Of a stretch of DNA of 27,732 nucleotides, positions 15,509 to 23,889 are shown piece after piece. The stretch comes from a virus. The notes under the pieces were generated by a model. The model did no database searches, was not told the origin of the DNA, and saw only the letters and a list, made by a program, of their open reading frames with translations. Within the stretch, counting starts at the first letter, position 1. Every line of letters starts with the position of its first letter. The stretch is taken from the IMG/VR virus record IMGVR_UViG_3300045135_002898, positions 1 through 27,732 of that record. The stretch is one strand, 5' to 3'. The translations under genes and the position numbers were made by a program.

Positions 15509-16287
15509 GCAGAGCTGATGACATCGCGGCAAGAGATGTTCTTGTATTGCAAGCAAATCCCCGTACAGGGAACTGGTTGTCCGATACAAAAGACATCCTG
15601 CTGAGATTTCTACAGGAATACTTTGCTCTGCAGACGCCCGGGGAAGGGATGTTTCACTTCTCCCGCGGCAATATCTCTGGCAATCTCGGTCCTACCGATG
15701 AAGAGAATACTGAAGTCATCATTACAGATGCAGGATCTCTCGGTACCGAAGCTGTTGAGAAGCGCCCCGCAATCATCTTGTCCCGTGGTCCGTTTGCGTA
15801 TGCAAATACCGCGTTGGACAACTTCTTGACCCAGGCGGAAGACGCAGAAAAAAGAACACATACAGATCTACTTCTTGGATCTTTTGTGATCAATTGCGTC
15901 TCTCGCAACGGCCTTGAGGCCGAGAAACTTGCCCTCATGGTAGGGAAAGCCATTAGAATTCACAGAAGAAGAATACAGCTCGCAGGATTCTTTCAAATTG
16001 GTCAGAGAATTAGAATCGGGTCAGAGACCGGCGCAAATCAACTTGTGAGTGGAGATTCAGAAGAAGACTTTATCTCCGTCGCGGTCACATTCCCGGTATA
16101 CTACCAAGAGACCTTTTCTGTTGAAACCACGGCGTCCGCTCTGGCAAAAATAACCGCCACAATATATTCTGTAGCAAAGAAGTTCGATGGCTCTTTACTG
16201 GTACCCGACTCCTACAATGAAGATGGAACCATCAATCCCTCTTCAGATGGAGTTGTAGTCAGTAGCTGGACTGTCGCATCCTCTTAG
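15505..16287 (+). CDS. Putative tail terminator / tail completion protein
   Basis: A 260-residue protein whose ATG overlaps the previous stop (ATGA). It alternates strands and helices, with a long inner region (TDLLLGSFVINCVSRNGLEAEKLAL) typical of proteins that cap the tail tube: strand, helix with AEKLA, then strands. It is placed directly before the sheath gene, where the tail terminator normally sits in contractile-tail modules. The identification is from order and secondary-structure pattern, not from a diagnostic motif. Confidence 0.6.
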   Translation: MSRADDIAARDVLVLQANPRTGNWLSDTKDILLRFLQEYFALQTPGEGMFHFSRGNISGNLGPTDEENTEVIITDAGSLGTEAVEKRPAIILSRGPFAYANTALDNFLTQAEDAEKRTHTDLLLGSFVINCVSRNGLEAEKLALMVGKAIRIHRRRIQLAGFFQIGQRIRIGSETGANQLVSGDSEEDFISVAVTFPVYYQETFSVETTASALAKITATIYSVAKKFDGSLLVPDSYNEDGTINPSSDGVVVSSWTVASS

Positions 16288-16298
16288 GAGAGCAAATC

Positions 16299-19200
16299 AT
16301 GGCATCCATCAAGCGTCCCGGTGTTGAGGTTACTCAGGAGAATGTAACCGCTGTCACCGCAACCACGACCCCCAACCTCGCAACCGTCCTGGTCGGCCCC
16401 TGTTTCCAGATCGTTGATGCCTTCGACGATGCTGGCGCCGTCCAGTCTGAAGCGCTGGCTGGTACCTACCAAGATGGCAAGGGCACGATTGCATACGCCC
16501 TGCCCAGCTTGAAGACGGGTGCAACGGTTGACTCTGACTCGATCCGGGTCTTCCGCGTCGATGGTGCTGGCACCTCCACCGAGCTGCGTGACTCCGACAA
16601 CGAAGAAACCATCGTTTCTGGAACCAGCGGCGACTACAGCCAGTCCGGGGGCACATTCACGGATACGGCTGCAGGTTTTGTGGCCAGCGGTGTCACAAAG
16701 GGTGACTTTGTTCGTGTGACTTATCAAGGTGAAGTGATCGACATCGAGATCACCGGAACAGTGTCTTCTGCGACAGTCTTGACCGTTGACACTCCGATTA
16801 CCTACACGGGCACACTCACATTCGCCACCTACTCGATCGTCCGCAACCCTCCGCAGTTTGTGTACAAGTCCGCTGCAGAGCAGGCCGACGTTGAGTTCCC
16901 GTTGTCTTCCTCCCCGGAGACCAACTACCTGCATGTCGCCATCAAGTCCACCGCGGCTTCTGCCCTGACGGGGGCAAGCGGTGATGGCTTCAAGATGCAG
17001 TTGAAGGAAACCGATCCTGACTACAGCATCACCTACGCCGCAACAGGTACTGGTGTAATTACAGCTACAGGCATCGGTACAGATCTTACGTCTCAGGGGC
17101 TCGCTGTGGGGCCTCTCTCCGACACAAGTGGTGTTGGAAGTGCGGTTGTCTTCTCCCACGCAACCGCAGTTTTGGGGTCAAATACAACTTCTGGAAATAC
17201 GCTGGAAGGTATTGTTGATGCCGATACTGTTGTTCTTGACGTCCATCTTGGTGCCGCAATCACTTCATCGTCTGAGGTAGTTGTTGGTAAGATGCTGGCG
17301 GACACGGTGGGTGATGGGTCTTCTACCACCTACACACAGTCATCCAAAACGCTTGTGTTCCCATCGGCTCACGGGATTCCAAACCCGCCAGGAGACAACA
17401 CCTTTGTACTTCTGGTAAAGGGCGGTTCTGGGACCGGGTCCGGTAACGACGGCCTCTATAAGGTCGCGAGCTACAGCTCAGCTACCGCAGTGATTCTTGA
17501 CGGAACTACAAACCCCGGCGCCGACATGACAGTCGCTTCGGACGGCAAAATCCAGTCGTTTATCGGCTCGGATCTTACCTCTGTGTCATCCGATGGTGAG
17601 TCTGGTACTCTGGGCACAGTCTACGACTACTCTACCAGTTCGACTCTGGGTACGGTTTTGAGTGGCGCTACCGGCAAGTCTATTGTCTTTGGCTCGGATG
17701 CCATGGCCTCCGCAGCCTACCAAGCCATCAACACTGTTTCCGGACGAGTCATTACCCTCACCGGAAACCTGGGCTCTCCCGCAGCTGGTACCGCGGTGAC
17801 AAACGGTGCATCTGGGAAACAAGCCCTTGCAGTCGAGACCACCGCAACGACGAACTTCGTTGAGCCCTCTGGCTCCAGCGTCACTTACCAGATTGAGCTT
17901 CCACGCACCGACGGTCAATCAATCGTTGCAATCGCAACGCTGGCTTCGGACTTGGATGGGGACAGCACTTTCTCCGCAAACTTCGATGCAACCGCGAACG
18001 GAAGCGGCAACGTCACCTACGCTGAGGTCACCACGGTAGACTTCGACGGCGGTGTGGATGCAGACAACATCCTTGTTGATGAAGACCTGATTGGTTCGAC
18101 GACTGCCACCCACAGCATCTACGTCAGCTACAAGGCTCTCCGCGTTGATGTCTCCGACCAAGCCAGCAGCCCTGCTCTGGTTGAGATCAACACCACCACA
18201 GATGTGACCAACCTGCTTGGCAAGATCTCGACGGACAACCCGCTGGCTCTTGCTGCCTACTTCGCAACGCTCCAGTCCCCCTCGACCACTGTGAAGTGCT
18301 TGGGTGTGAGCGCTACAAGTACCGCAGAGCCTGCCGGAACCACTGCTGCCTACTCCAGCGCCCTCACCTACCTCGAAGGTCAGGACGTGTACTCTCTGGC
18401 CTGTCTGAGCACTGATCCTGCAATCCAAGCACTGTTCGAGACCCATGTGACCAGCATGTCGGCCGCAGAGAACAAGAGTGAGAGAATTGCTTTTGTTAGC
18501 CAAGACATGCCTTCCTACACCCCAGCTACGTTGTTGAGCTCGGGGACGGCTGGCAATACTGGTGCATCCTTCAGCAGTGACTACACGTTCACCACAAACG
18601 TCGACTTCTCCTTGAATGCGACCCTCACCACAGTGTTGGCTGACACCGCAAGTGATGACTTGATCCTTGTTGTGACTGCGCGCTCTTCAGTCACGAAGGC
18701 TCCGACCGCCGCGAATGGTGTTCTTCCCATCAAGTATGGTATTCGAGTAGACAAGGCTTCCTCGAGCGCTGCTTCTGACCGCACCACTCTCGTGCTGAAC
18801 TCCACAGACGTAGCCGCTGCGCTGGTTCTTGATTCCACTTGGACAAGCATGGTCGACGTCACCTGGTCACTGTTCCAGATGGGTAGCGCCCTCAGCACCA
18901 CCGCGCAGAAGGCCACCGCTGTTGCAGATCTGGGATCGCAGTTTGAAAACAAGCGCGTGTTCTTGGTCTGGCCGGACAGTGCAAATGCTTCGATTTCAGG
19001 ATCTGCCACGGTGGTTGGTGGTGAGTACCTTGCCGCTGCTTGGGCAGCAAAGGTCGGATTCGAGAAGCCTGAGCAGGCCTTCACCAACACCACGCTGACC
19101 GGATTCAGTAGCCTGAGCAACTCGAACACGCTGTTCTCCCGCTCGCAGCTGGACGCCATCGCTGGTGGCGGTGTCTGGATCACTGTCCAGAACACACCCT

Positions 19201-19538
19201 CCTCCGCTCTGAGTTGCAGACACCAGCTGTCCACGCTGGTTGACACAATCCAGAACAGAGAGCTGTCGATCACCAAGACGGTTGACCATGTTGCCAAGCG
19301 TCTCCGCGCAGTCCTCGAGCCCAAGATTGGTTCTTTCCGAATCACACAATCTTATCTGGATTCTCTGGGTGTGATTGTTGAAGGCGAGCTGCGAAACTTC
19401 GTGGAAACTGGTGTGCTCACTTCTGGAAAGGTCAACTTTGTGGAAGTGGATGATGTGGATGCTGATACAGTGAATATCCAAGTGATCATCACCGTTCCGT
19501 TCCCGGCCAACTACATCGCCCTGACCCTGCAGTTCTGA
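16299..19538 (+). CDS. Tail sheath protein (contractile tail)
   Basis: The 1079-residue protein forms the contractile sheath. The N-terminus (ASIKRPGVEVTQEN) is the characteristic RPG[V/I]-type sheath opening. The C-terminal 100 residues (HQLSTLVDTIQNRELSITKT through VPFPANYIALTLQF) match the conserved sheath core. TAGGAG stands before the ATG. The protein is long for the family because of large beta-rich, Thr/Ser/Gly-rich inserts between residues about 60 and 650. Nucleotides about 17040-17560 use less biased codons than the flanks, which suggests a later insertion. It defines the phage as a myovirus. Confidence 0.9.
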   Translation: MASIKRPGVEVTQENVTAVTATTTPNLATVLVGPCFQIVDAFDDAGAVQSEALAGTYQDGKGTIAYALPSLKTGATVDSDSIRVFRVDGAGTSTELRDSDNEETIVSGTSGDYSQSGGTFTDTAAGFVASGVTKGDFVRVTYQGEVIDIEITGTVSSATVLTVDTPITYTGTLTFATYSIVRNPPQFVYKSAAEQADVEFPLSSSPETNYLHVAIKSTAASALTGASGDGFKMQLKETDPDYSITYAATGTGVITATGIGTDLTSQGLAVGPLSDTSGVGSAVVFSHATAVLGSNTTSGNTLEGIVDADTVVLDVHLGAAITSSSEVVVGKMLADTVGDGSSTTYTQSSKTLVFPSAHGIPNPPGDNTFVLLVKGGSGTGSGNDGLYKVASYSSATAVILDGTTNPGADMTVASDGKIQSFIGSDLTSVSSDGESGTLGTVYDYSTSSTLGTVLSGATGKSIVFGSDAMASAAYQAINTVSGRVITLTGNLGSPAAGTAVTNGASGKQALAVETTATTNFVEPSGSSVTYQIELPRTDGQSIVAIATLASDLDGDSTFSANFDATANGSGNVTYAEVTTVDFDGGVDADNILVDEDLIGSTTATHSIYVSYKALRVDVSDQASSPALVEINTTTDVTNLLGKISTDNPLALAAYFATLQSPSTTVKCLGVSATSTAEPAGTTAAYSSALTYLEGQDVYSLACLSTDPAIQALFETHVTSMSAAENKSERIAFVSQDMPSYTPATLLSSGTAGNTGASFSSDYTFTTNVDFSLNATLTTVLADTASDDLILVVTARSSVTKAPTAANGVLPIKYGIRVDKASSSAASDRTTLVLNSTDVAAALVLDSTWTSMVDVTWSLFQMGSALSTTAQKATAVADLGSQFENKRVFLVWPDSANASISGSATVVGGEYLAAAWAAKVGFEKPEQAFTNTTLTGFSSLSNSNTLFSRSQLDAIAGGGVWITVQNTPSSALSCRHQLSTLVDTIQNRELSITKTVDHVAKRLRAVLEPKIGSFRITQSYLDSLGVIVEGELRNFVETGVLTSGKVNFVEVDDVDADTVNIQVIITVPFPANYIALTLQF

Positions 19539-19542
19539 TTAA

Positions 19543-20445
19543 ATGAAATACTTCGCTCAAAGCATGACCAAGATCGCTCAGGATGGACTGGTTTCCAGTC
19601 CGTCTCCAGCGCAGGTCTATGCTGCGAGGAAGGCGGATGAGCAGTATCGGCAGGACATAAAGAAGGGGTCACCGTCGGGGTATGCGAATGCCGTGGCGGG
19701 GGCAATCATGGTTCCCTTGATTACTCCCGCGCTGTTTAGCTTGCCCTCGATCACTCCTGACAAGATCTCGAAGCACATCAATACGGTTTACGTTGCCGAG
19801 GCCATCAAGCACCGCTTTCCCGGTTTTGGTGACGACGCCAATCATGTGGCTGCCGCGATCGTTAACTCTTCTTTCGACAATCCAATCACACGAGATGTGA
19901 CGGGTAAGATCGTAAAGATGAAGTTTGACATTGCCCATGCCATCTCGATGAACGGCGCACCTGGTGTCGACAAGCAGCGTGGTCAGCGCATTGTGGCTGA
20001 TGCAGATCGTGAGATCAAAAAACTGCTCCCTCCGGGATCTGGAAAAACCCCAAGAGAGCGGTTTGATTTGTTCGATTTCCACATGAAGCAAAGTGTCCTT
20101 CAAGGAAGACCTGCTACTTATCAGGGCATGCTTCAGAACAAGACCATCTTCATGCCAGAGCTCGTCCCCGGGTTCAACTCAGATTACGCAATGGCGCTTA
20201 CGGAGATGGGCAAAGACTTCTATAAGCGGCGGACAGGGAAAGAGTTGACGTCAAATGCGGCGGCAATCAAGTTGATTGCGAAGGCTGCAGGCAACTCCCT
20301 GAAGGCTGGTGTGCCTCTTGCGTTGCTTGCTGGTGGTTTTGCTGCGGCGAGGCACCACAAGTCGACCAAAGGCATTAGAGACTTTCAACGAGGGCAGCGG
20401 CCTGCGCAACAAGACCCGGCTGCAATATGGGGAAACAATGATTGA
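19543..20445 (+). CDS. K-x-A-tagged hypothetical tail-module protein (300 aa)
   Basis: Starts four bases after the sheath stop and has no clear ribosome site, so it probably depends on sheath translation. It begins MKYFAQSMTKIAQDG, with the shared K-I-A tag at 10-12. Hydrophobic stretches lie at 47-70 (YANAVAGAIMVPLITPALF) and near residues 255-270 (AGVPLALLAGGFAAA). The rest is charged. It sits between sheath and tube genes, where conventional tail modules have no gene. No family is recognised. Confidence 0.7.
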   Translation: MKYFAQSMTKIAQDGLVSSPSPAQVYAARKADEQYRQDIKKGSPSGYANAVAGAIMVPLITPALFSLPSITPDKISKHINTVYVAEAIKHRFPGFGDDANHVAAAIVNSSFDNPITRDVTGKIVKMKFDIAHAISMNGAPGVDKQRGQRIVADADREIKKLLPPGSGKTPRERFDLFDFHMKQSVLQGRPATYQGMLQNKTIFMPELVPGFNSDYAMALTEMGKDFYKRRTGKELTSNAAAIKLIAKAAGNSLKAGVPLALLAGGFAAARHHKSTKGIRDFQRGQRPAQQDPAAIWGNND

Positions 20446-20854
20446 TATCATTCATGACTCGTTCATGTCCGAGTTGAGAAAGATCGCCAACGAAGGACAA
20501 ACCACTGCACTTGAAACGCAATCTTCCGATGTTTCATCAAAAGGAGAGATTTCTCCCGCGGTGAAAAACATCTTCGGCATGAAAGAACTCACCAGAATCA
20601 GACAAGAGAAAGACGAAAAAGGAAACCCAGGGAACTCCGCTCATGGATCTCCCGTAATCAGCACACAAGAAGCAGCACAGAAGCTCCACGATGTCGGTAA
20701 GCAGGAAGGCTACCGAGTTGCCGCCAGAGAAGGCGTGCAGCATGCCGCAGCGGTCGGAAAGAAATCATTTGAGCGTGGGTACCAGTCTGCCGCACGACAA
20801 GGTGTTGAGCTCGCTGCCCAGTCCTACATGAAAGGCCGAAACGCCAATACCTGA
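20438..20854 (+). CDS. K-x-A-tagged small protein (138 aa)
   Basis: The start at 20438 is chosen because GGGGA lies five bases upstream and the peptide MIDIIHDSFMSELRKIA closely matches the opening of the 23886 gene; the longer frame lies inside the previous gene. Overlap with that gene is eight bases. The rest of the protein is hydrophilic, with Ala/Gly/Gln-rich helical repeats near the end (GYRVAAREG; GYQSAARQG). These repeats are imperfect copies about 24 residues apart. Function is unknown. Confidence 0.7.
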   Translation: MIDIIHDSFMSELRKIANEGQTTALETQSSDVSSKGEISPAVKNIFGMKELTRIRQEKDEKGNPGNSAHGSPVISTQEAAQKLHDVGKQEGYRVAAREGVQHAAAVGKKSFERGYQSAARQGVELAAQSYMKGRNANT

Positions 20855-20870
20855 ATAGGGAGATTTAAAC

Positions 20871-21632
20871 ATGGCTACAACAGCTGATTGGGACTTCTTC
20901 AACAGAAATGTACAGTCTGGTCTCTTGGAAGGCCGCTACCTGAATGCTGCGTTTACCATGATTGCTGCTGGTCCTCCTCGACTGTCGGCCATCAGTGGTG
21001 CAGACCCAACCGCCGATGGCACCTCGATCGCTTTTCCGATCGGCGTCATCCAGAACTTTAACGTTGGCCAGAGCTCTCAGGTTCTTCGCCTGTTCGAGAT
21101 TGGTTCTGAGCGCAGCTACTTCATTCGTGGCCGTACGATGGGCACACTGGGTCTGGGTCGCGTGATGTACCACGGACCTTCCTTGCTGCGTGTTCTGTAT
21201 GCCTACGTCAACGGTGAACTGGTCAATGGTCAGACGATTGAAGCCCTGTACGAAGGAGCCTCTGATCAGACCGCGTCGCTGAACACCAACTCCACGACCG
21301 GAAACGCCAAAGGCAATCGGTACAACACCAACCCCGGTAATGAGAACATCTGGCTGGATCTGGCTTCTGATGTCTTCTCTCAGCCGATTGGTCTGATGAT
21401 GCTCATGAGAGACAGCAACAACGACACCGTTGGGGCTTTCTACTTCGAGTACTGCCAGATTACAAACCACGGATTTGCCGCCGATTCCGGTGGGACGATC
21501 TTGTCAGAAAACGCCAGCATCATGTTTGAGAGAGCAGTCCCAATCTCCAGCGTGGATGTGGTGGGTCTGATCAGCAGCTCTGATTCGATCTCTGACATCA
21601 TCAACGGCGACGCGATTGGCTCTGCGAGCTGA
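20871..21632 (+). CDS. Putative tail tube protein
   Basis: A 253-residue, low-Lys, beta-rich protein (FPIGVIQNFNVGQSSQVLRL; ERSYFIRGRTMGTLGLGRV) with GGGAG before the ATG. It is the usual length for tube proteins of large contractile-tail phages and lies downstream of the sheath gene. It is strongly biased to C-ending codons like the capsid and sheath genes, indicating a highly expressed virion component. A terminator follows after 50 bases. No K-x-A tag is present. The identity rests on order, fold-like pattern and expression signs. Confidence 0.65.
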   Translation: MATTADWDFFNRNVQSGLLEGRYLNAAFTMIAAGPPRLSAISGADPTADGTSIAFPIGVIQNFNVGQSSQVLRLFEIGSERSYFIRGRTMGTLGLGRVMYHGPSLLRVLYAYVNGELVNGQTIEALYEGASDQTASLNTNSTTGNAKGNRYNTNPGNENIWLDLASDVFSQPIGLMMLMRDSNNDTVGAFYFEYCQITNHGFAADSGGTILSENASIMFERAVPISSVDVVGLISSSDSISDIINGDAIGSAS

Positions 21633-21996
21633 TTGACGCTGTATCTTCTGCTTGGAGAGAGTCCTCTTTGGGCTCTTCCACTAAATCCCCTTGCGAAGGC
21701 TTGGGGATTTTTCTTTTCCGCAGTATTGAAAAGTCTGTGGACATCTTCCATGCGCCAGCTCGGTCACCGATTAAGACGTACATCTTTGCGAGCAATGGCG
21801 ATCCATCTACAAATGGCAAGAAGTCCTGCCAACCGTTGTAGGGTGGAAGCGTAGCAAAAAAAGAGCGCAAGGTATTCTCATTGAACTTCACTGCGGACAA
21901 ATCTAAATCCACAGTAAATCCCGGAAAGATTTCTACTTCCTCACGCTCCAGACAACCTGGTAGAGCCAGGTAGTCTTCTGGGTAGAAGAGCTTCAA
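21601..21996 (-). CDS. Hypothetical protein of a minus-strand cassette (131 aa)
   Basis: A TTG start at 21996 overlaps the stop codon of the ribbon-helix-helix gene (TTGA), with GGAGG just upstream, so translation is coupled. The acidic protein (MKLFYPEDYLALPGCLE...) has a hydrophilic Ser/Gln-rich end and no recognised family. Its 3' end overlaps the end of the convergent tube gene by 32 bases and carries, on the opposite strand, that gene's terminator. It is the last gene of the unit driven by promoter copy A. Confidence 0.65.
   Translation of the reverse strand: MKLFYPEDYLALPGCLEREEVEIFPGFTVDLDLSAVKFNENTLRSFFATLPPYNGWQDFLPFVDGSPLLAKMYVLIGDRAGAWKMSTDFSILRKRKIPKPSQGDLVEEPKEDSLQAEDTASISSQSQSRRR
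21683..21718 (+). terminator. Rho-independent terminator after the tail-tube gene
   Basis: AAATCCCC (21683-21690) pairs with GGGGATTT (21703-21710); the tail reads TTTCTTTT within and after the stem. It ends plus-strand transcription 50 bases after the tube stop codon. The same bases encode residues near the C-terminus of the convergent minus-strand gene 21601-21996. Confidence 0.75.
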
Positions 21997-22151
21997 CTCC
22001 CCTCCATTGCCTTCCAGAAGGCAACCAACGACTCAAACATCAGTGCGTTGGTTACTTCATCTTCGTCTTTACTCTGTCTCTTGAGCTCTTCTTTTTTTCT
22101 CTCCCAGAAAGCGTACAGGCTTTCCGGGAGCTTCACTGTGATCTGTTTCAT
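21993..22151 (-). CDS. Ribbon-helix-helix (CopG/Arc-like) small DNA-binding protein
   Basis: A 52-residue frame starting MKQITVKLPESLYAFWERK. A short N-terminal strand with alternating residues followed by two helices (about 10-27 and 32-50) is the pattern of ribbon-helix-helix repressors, which bind DNA as dimers through the strand. AAGGA is almost directly against the ATG, so re-initiation after the upstream gene (stop 12 bases away) is likely. It overlaps the next start by four bases. It may autoregulate this unit; targets are unknown. Confidence 0.65.
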   Translation of the reverse strand: MKQITVKLPESLYAFWERKKEELKRQSKDEDEVTNALMFESLVAFWKAMEGS

Positions 22152-22163
22152 TCCTTCTTGATA

Positions 22164-22517
22164 TCACAAGAAGACTTTGATTGCCTCAATCGTCTCGTCG
22201 ATCCCTCCAGCCTCAAGCTGAAAGGTTCTGCCATTCTCAAGCACCGAAATCTTCCCATCCTGAATGGCGAATGGTTTCTTTGCCAAGAACATTTGCAGAA
22301 GCAGTACGGCTAGCTCCTGCGCACTTGATGCACTCATAAGGTCTTGGGTCGTTTTTACACCAGCAGGCGCCACATCGCGCTCTGAGAGCGGCTGGAGGTA
22401 GTCAACTACCCCGTGGGTAGAAAAGTACACCTTGACGGCCATGGCCGAGGTGGACACAACGATACCATTGTCTGATCCGTCGCGGACAGACTGGCCGGGC
22501 AAGAACAATGCACTCAT
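22164..22517 (-). CDS. Hypothetical protein, first gene of a minus-strand cassette (117 aa)
   Basis: AAGGAG eight bases before the ATG at 22517. The first 35 residues (FLPGQSVRDGSDNGIVVSTS then VKVYFSTHGVVDYL) resemble a small SH3-like beta-barrel; the remainder is helix then strands. No family is recognised. It is the first gene after promoter copy A and is followed by the ribbon-helix-helix gene and a TTG-started gene on the same strand. Confidence 0.65.
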   Translation of the reverse strand: MSALFLPGQSVRDGSDNGIVVSTSAMAVKVYFSTHGVVDYLQPLSERDVAPAGVKTTQDLMSASSAQELAVLLLQMFLAKKPFAIQDGKISVLENGRTFQLEAGGIDETIEAIKVFL

Positions 22518-22554
22518 GTTGTTTCTCCTTTGTATGAGTGGTTGCGGTCGATTA

Positions 22555-22585
22555 TCTTATGCAAACTGAGAAACAGTTTTTTCAC
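22555..22585 (-). promoter_or_regulatory. Shared minus-strand promoter, copy A
   Basis: The minus strand reads GTGAAAA (22585-22579), a 17-base spacer, then CATAAGA (22561-22555). The leader that follows (CGACCGCAACCAC) aligns without gaps to copy E. It serves the three minus-strand genes from 22517 down to 21601. The GTGAAAA block lies right beside the ribosome site of the divergent plus-strand chaperone gene. Confidence 0.65.
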
Positions 22586-22594
22586 GGAGAGAAG

Positions 22595-23440
22595 ATGTCG
22601 AGCTACAGAAGCAAGCTTTCAGAAGGGATTCACAGAGGTATCGGAGCCGGAGTACAGCAGAACCAACAAGCGATGGGTGTTCAAGATCCTGCGCTTGCAG
22701 CAAAGCTGGCAGCCCTGCCACCGGGCGAGCTCCAGAAGGCACTTGAGCAGATTGAGCGAAAGGACGCAGAAGCCGCTGAGCTCCGCGCCGAGCTTGAGGC
22801 CATGGTTGCTGCAGGCAAGTGGGAAGCACCGAAACCTCTCGAAGTGGCCTCTTTCGAAGAGATGGCTGAGTGGAAAGCCGCCTACGACAAAGCCGAGATC
22901 GAGCGGCAAGAGAAGCAAGATCTGGAAAATTCGGATCTAATGTCTCTGTCTATCGGTATGGATCATCCGCTCTACAATCCAATCGCTGACACTGCGCGGA
23001 GACTCCGCATCGAAAAAACTGTCAGTGAGATGGACTTTGATGAGATGGTCTTCCGCGGTCATTGCGATCAAGAGATCCGTATTCGAAAGAACTTCGTTGT
23101 TGTTTTTCGTACACTGACCACACAGCACGGTCTCTGGCTGGAGATCATGCTCTCAAATGCGCCCCGGTCTTCTGAGCAGCATCTGCGCCACTGGTTCTCC
23201 CTGCTGCAGGTTGCGGCCTCCGTGCAGACAATCAATGAGAAGAACATCGGCGCAGATCTGTCGAAATTCTCGAAAGAAGCGCATCGAGAAGACTTCATCA
23301 AGGCTGTTGAGGCCAAGATGGAAGCGCTTGGAAGAATGCCTTCTGCAATCACGGATGACTTGATTGTGAACTACACCTGGTTCAGTGGTCGAGTCCGTCG
23401 GATGCTGTCGGATGACATAAACGAAAAAGTGGGAAACTGA
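22595..23440 (+). CDS. Tail assembly chaperone, short (G-type) product
   Basis: The start at 22595 (MSSYRSKL) has GGAGA four bases upstream; the longer start at 22538 has none. The 281-residue product has a helical, coiled-coil N-terminal third (residues 45-70, EQIERKDAEAAELRAELEAM) and a helical C-terminal region. It is read in the zero frame to a stop at 23438-23440, immediately after the slip sequence GGGAAAC, and the -1 frame continues into the next open frame. This arrangement and the place after the tube gene match tail assembly chaperone pairs (lambda G/GT type). The primary sequence itself was not recognised. Confidence 0.7.
   Translation: MSSYRSKLSEGIHRGIGAGVQQNQQAMGVQDPALAAKLAALPPGELQKALEQIERKDAEAAELRAELEAMVAAGKWEAPKPLEVASFEEMAEWKAAYDKAEIERQEKQDLENSDLMSLSIGMDHPLYNPIADTARRLRIEKTVSEMDFDEMVFRGHCDQEIRIRKNFVVVFRTLTTQHGLWLEIMLSNAPRSSEQHLRHWFSLLQVAASVQTINEKNIGADLSKFSKEAHREDFIKAVEAKMEALGRMPSAITDDLIVNYTWFSGRVRRMLSDDINEKVGN
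23431..23437 (+). promoter_or_regulatory. -1 programmed ribosomal frameshift site
   Basis: The heptamer G GGA AAC is in the correct phase (GTG GGA AAC TGA) and has the X-XXY-YYZ form; lambda uses GGGAAAG. The two frames overlap only from 23416 to 23440, and the heptamer falls inside that short window, directly before the zero-frame stop. Downstream, GCTCAG (23451-23456) pairs with CTGAGC (23468-23473), and a GCCC/GGGC pairing (23447-23450, 23459-23462) could make a pseudoknot-like stimulator. Confidence 0.75.
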
Positions 23441-23889
23441 TCGAGCGCCCGCTCAGTTGGGCACGGGCTGAGCTTTTGTATGAAAGACTAAGTGGGCGCG
23501 AAGACATCAATCCACTTCAAGAAAGACTCTTGATTTTGGTACACATTCGAAAAAGAAAGATCCGTCTCAAAGAGATGGAGATTGTGGCAATTGCAGGAAT
23601 CCGAGCAGAGAACAAAGATTCTCTTATTGGATTGCTGGAGTCCTACAGGGACATGCTGTTTCCCGGATTGTCCGAGGTTGATCGCGGACCCACAGAAGAA
23701 GAAAAAGCAAAGAAGGCGCTCGCAGAAGAAAGTCAAAAAGTCTACCTTGTTAAGCCATATGATAAGGTCACTGATGAAGTCTGGAAGGAGATGGCAGAGA
23801 AGGGCGGTGATGCCGCATTCATTGCTCATCGAGAGCTGAGAGAACGTCAACGATTTAAATCCCGACTCACAAACAAGGGTAAAAAATGA
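23437..23889 (+). CDS. Frameshift-only extension of the tail assembly chaperone (T-type)
   Basis: The -1 frame after the slip site adds 150 residues (LIERPLSWARAELLYERL...), giving a 431-residue fusion with the 22595 product. The only independent start is a TTG at 23476 (137 residues) with no ribosome site, so expression by frameshift is more likely. The region is basic and helical (LVHIRKRKIRLKEMEIVAI), with a charged C-terminus ending KGKK. In known phages such extensions contact the tape measure or tube during assembly; here that is inferred from the arrangement. Confidence 0.7.
   Translation: MIERPLSWARAELLYERLSGREDINPLQERLLILVHIRKRKIRLKEMEIVAIAGIRAENKDSLIGLLESYRDMLFPGLSEVDRGPTEEEKAKKALAEESQKVYLVKPYDKVTDEVWKEMAEKGGDAAFIAHRELRERQRFKSRLTNKGKK

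Noticed and set aside
16284-17159. 291-residue minus-strand frame opposite the sheath gene
   Set aside because: Same shadow effect in a codon-biased gene; Cys/Arg-rich random-looking sequence and no start signal.
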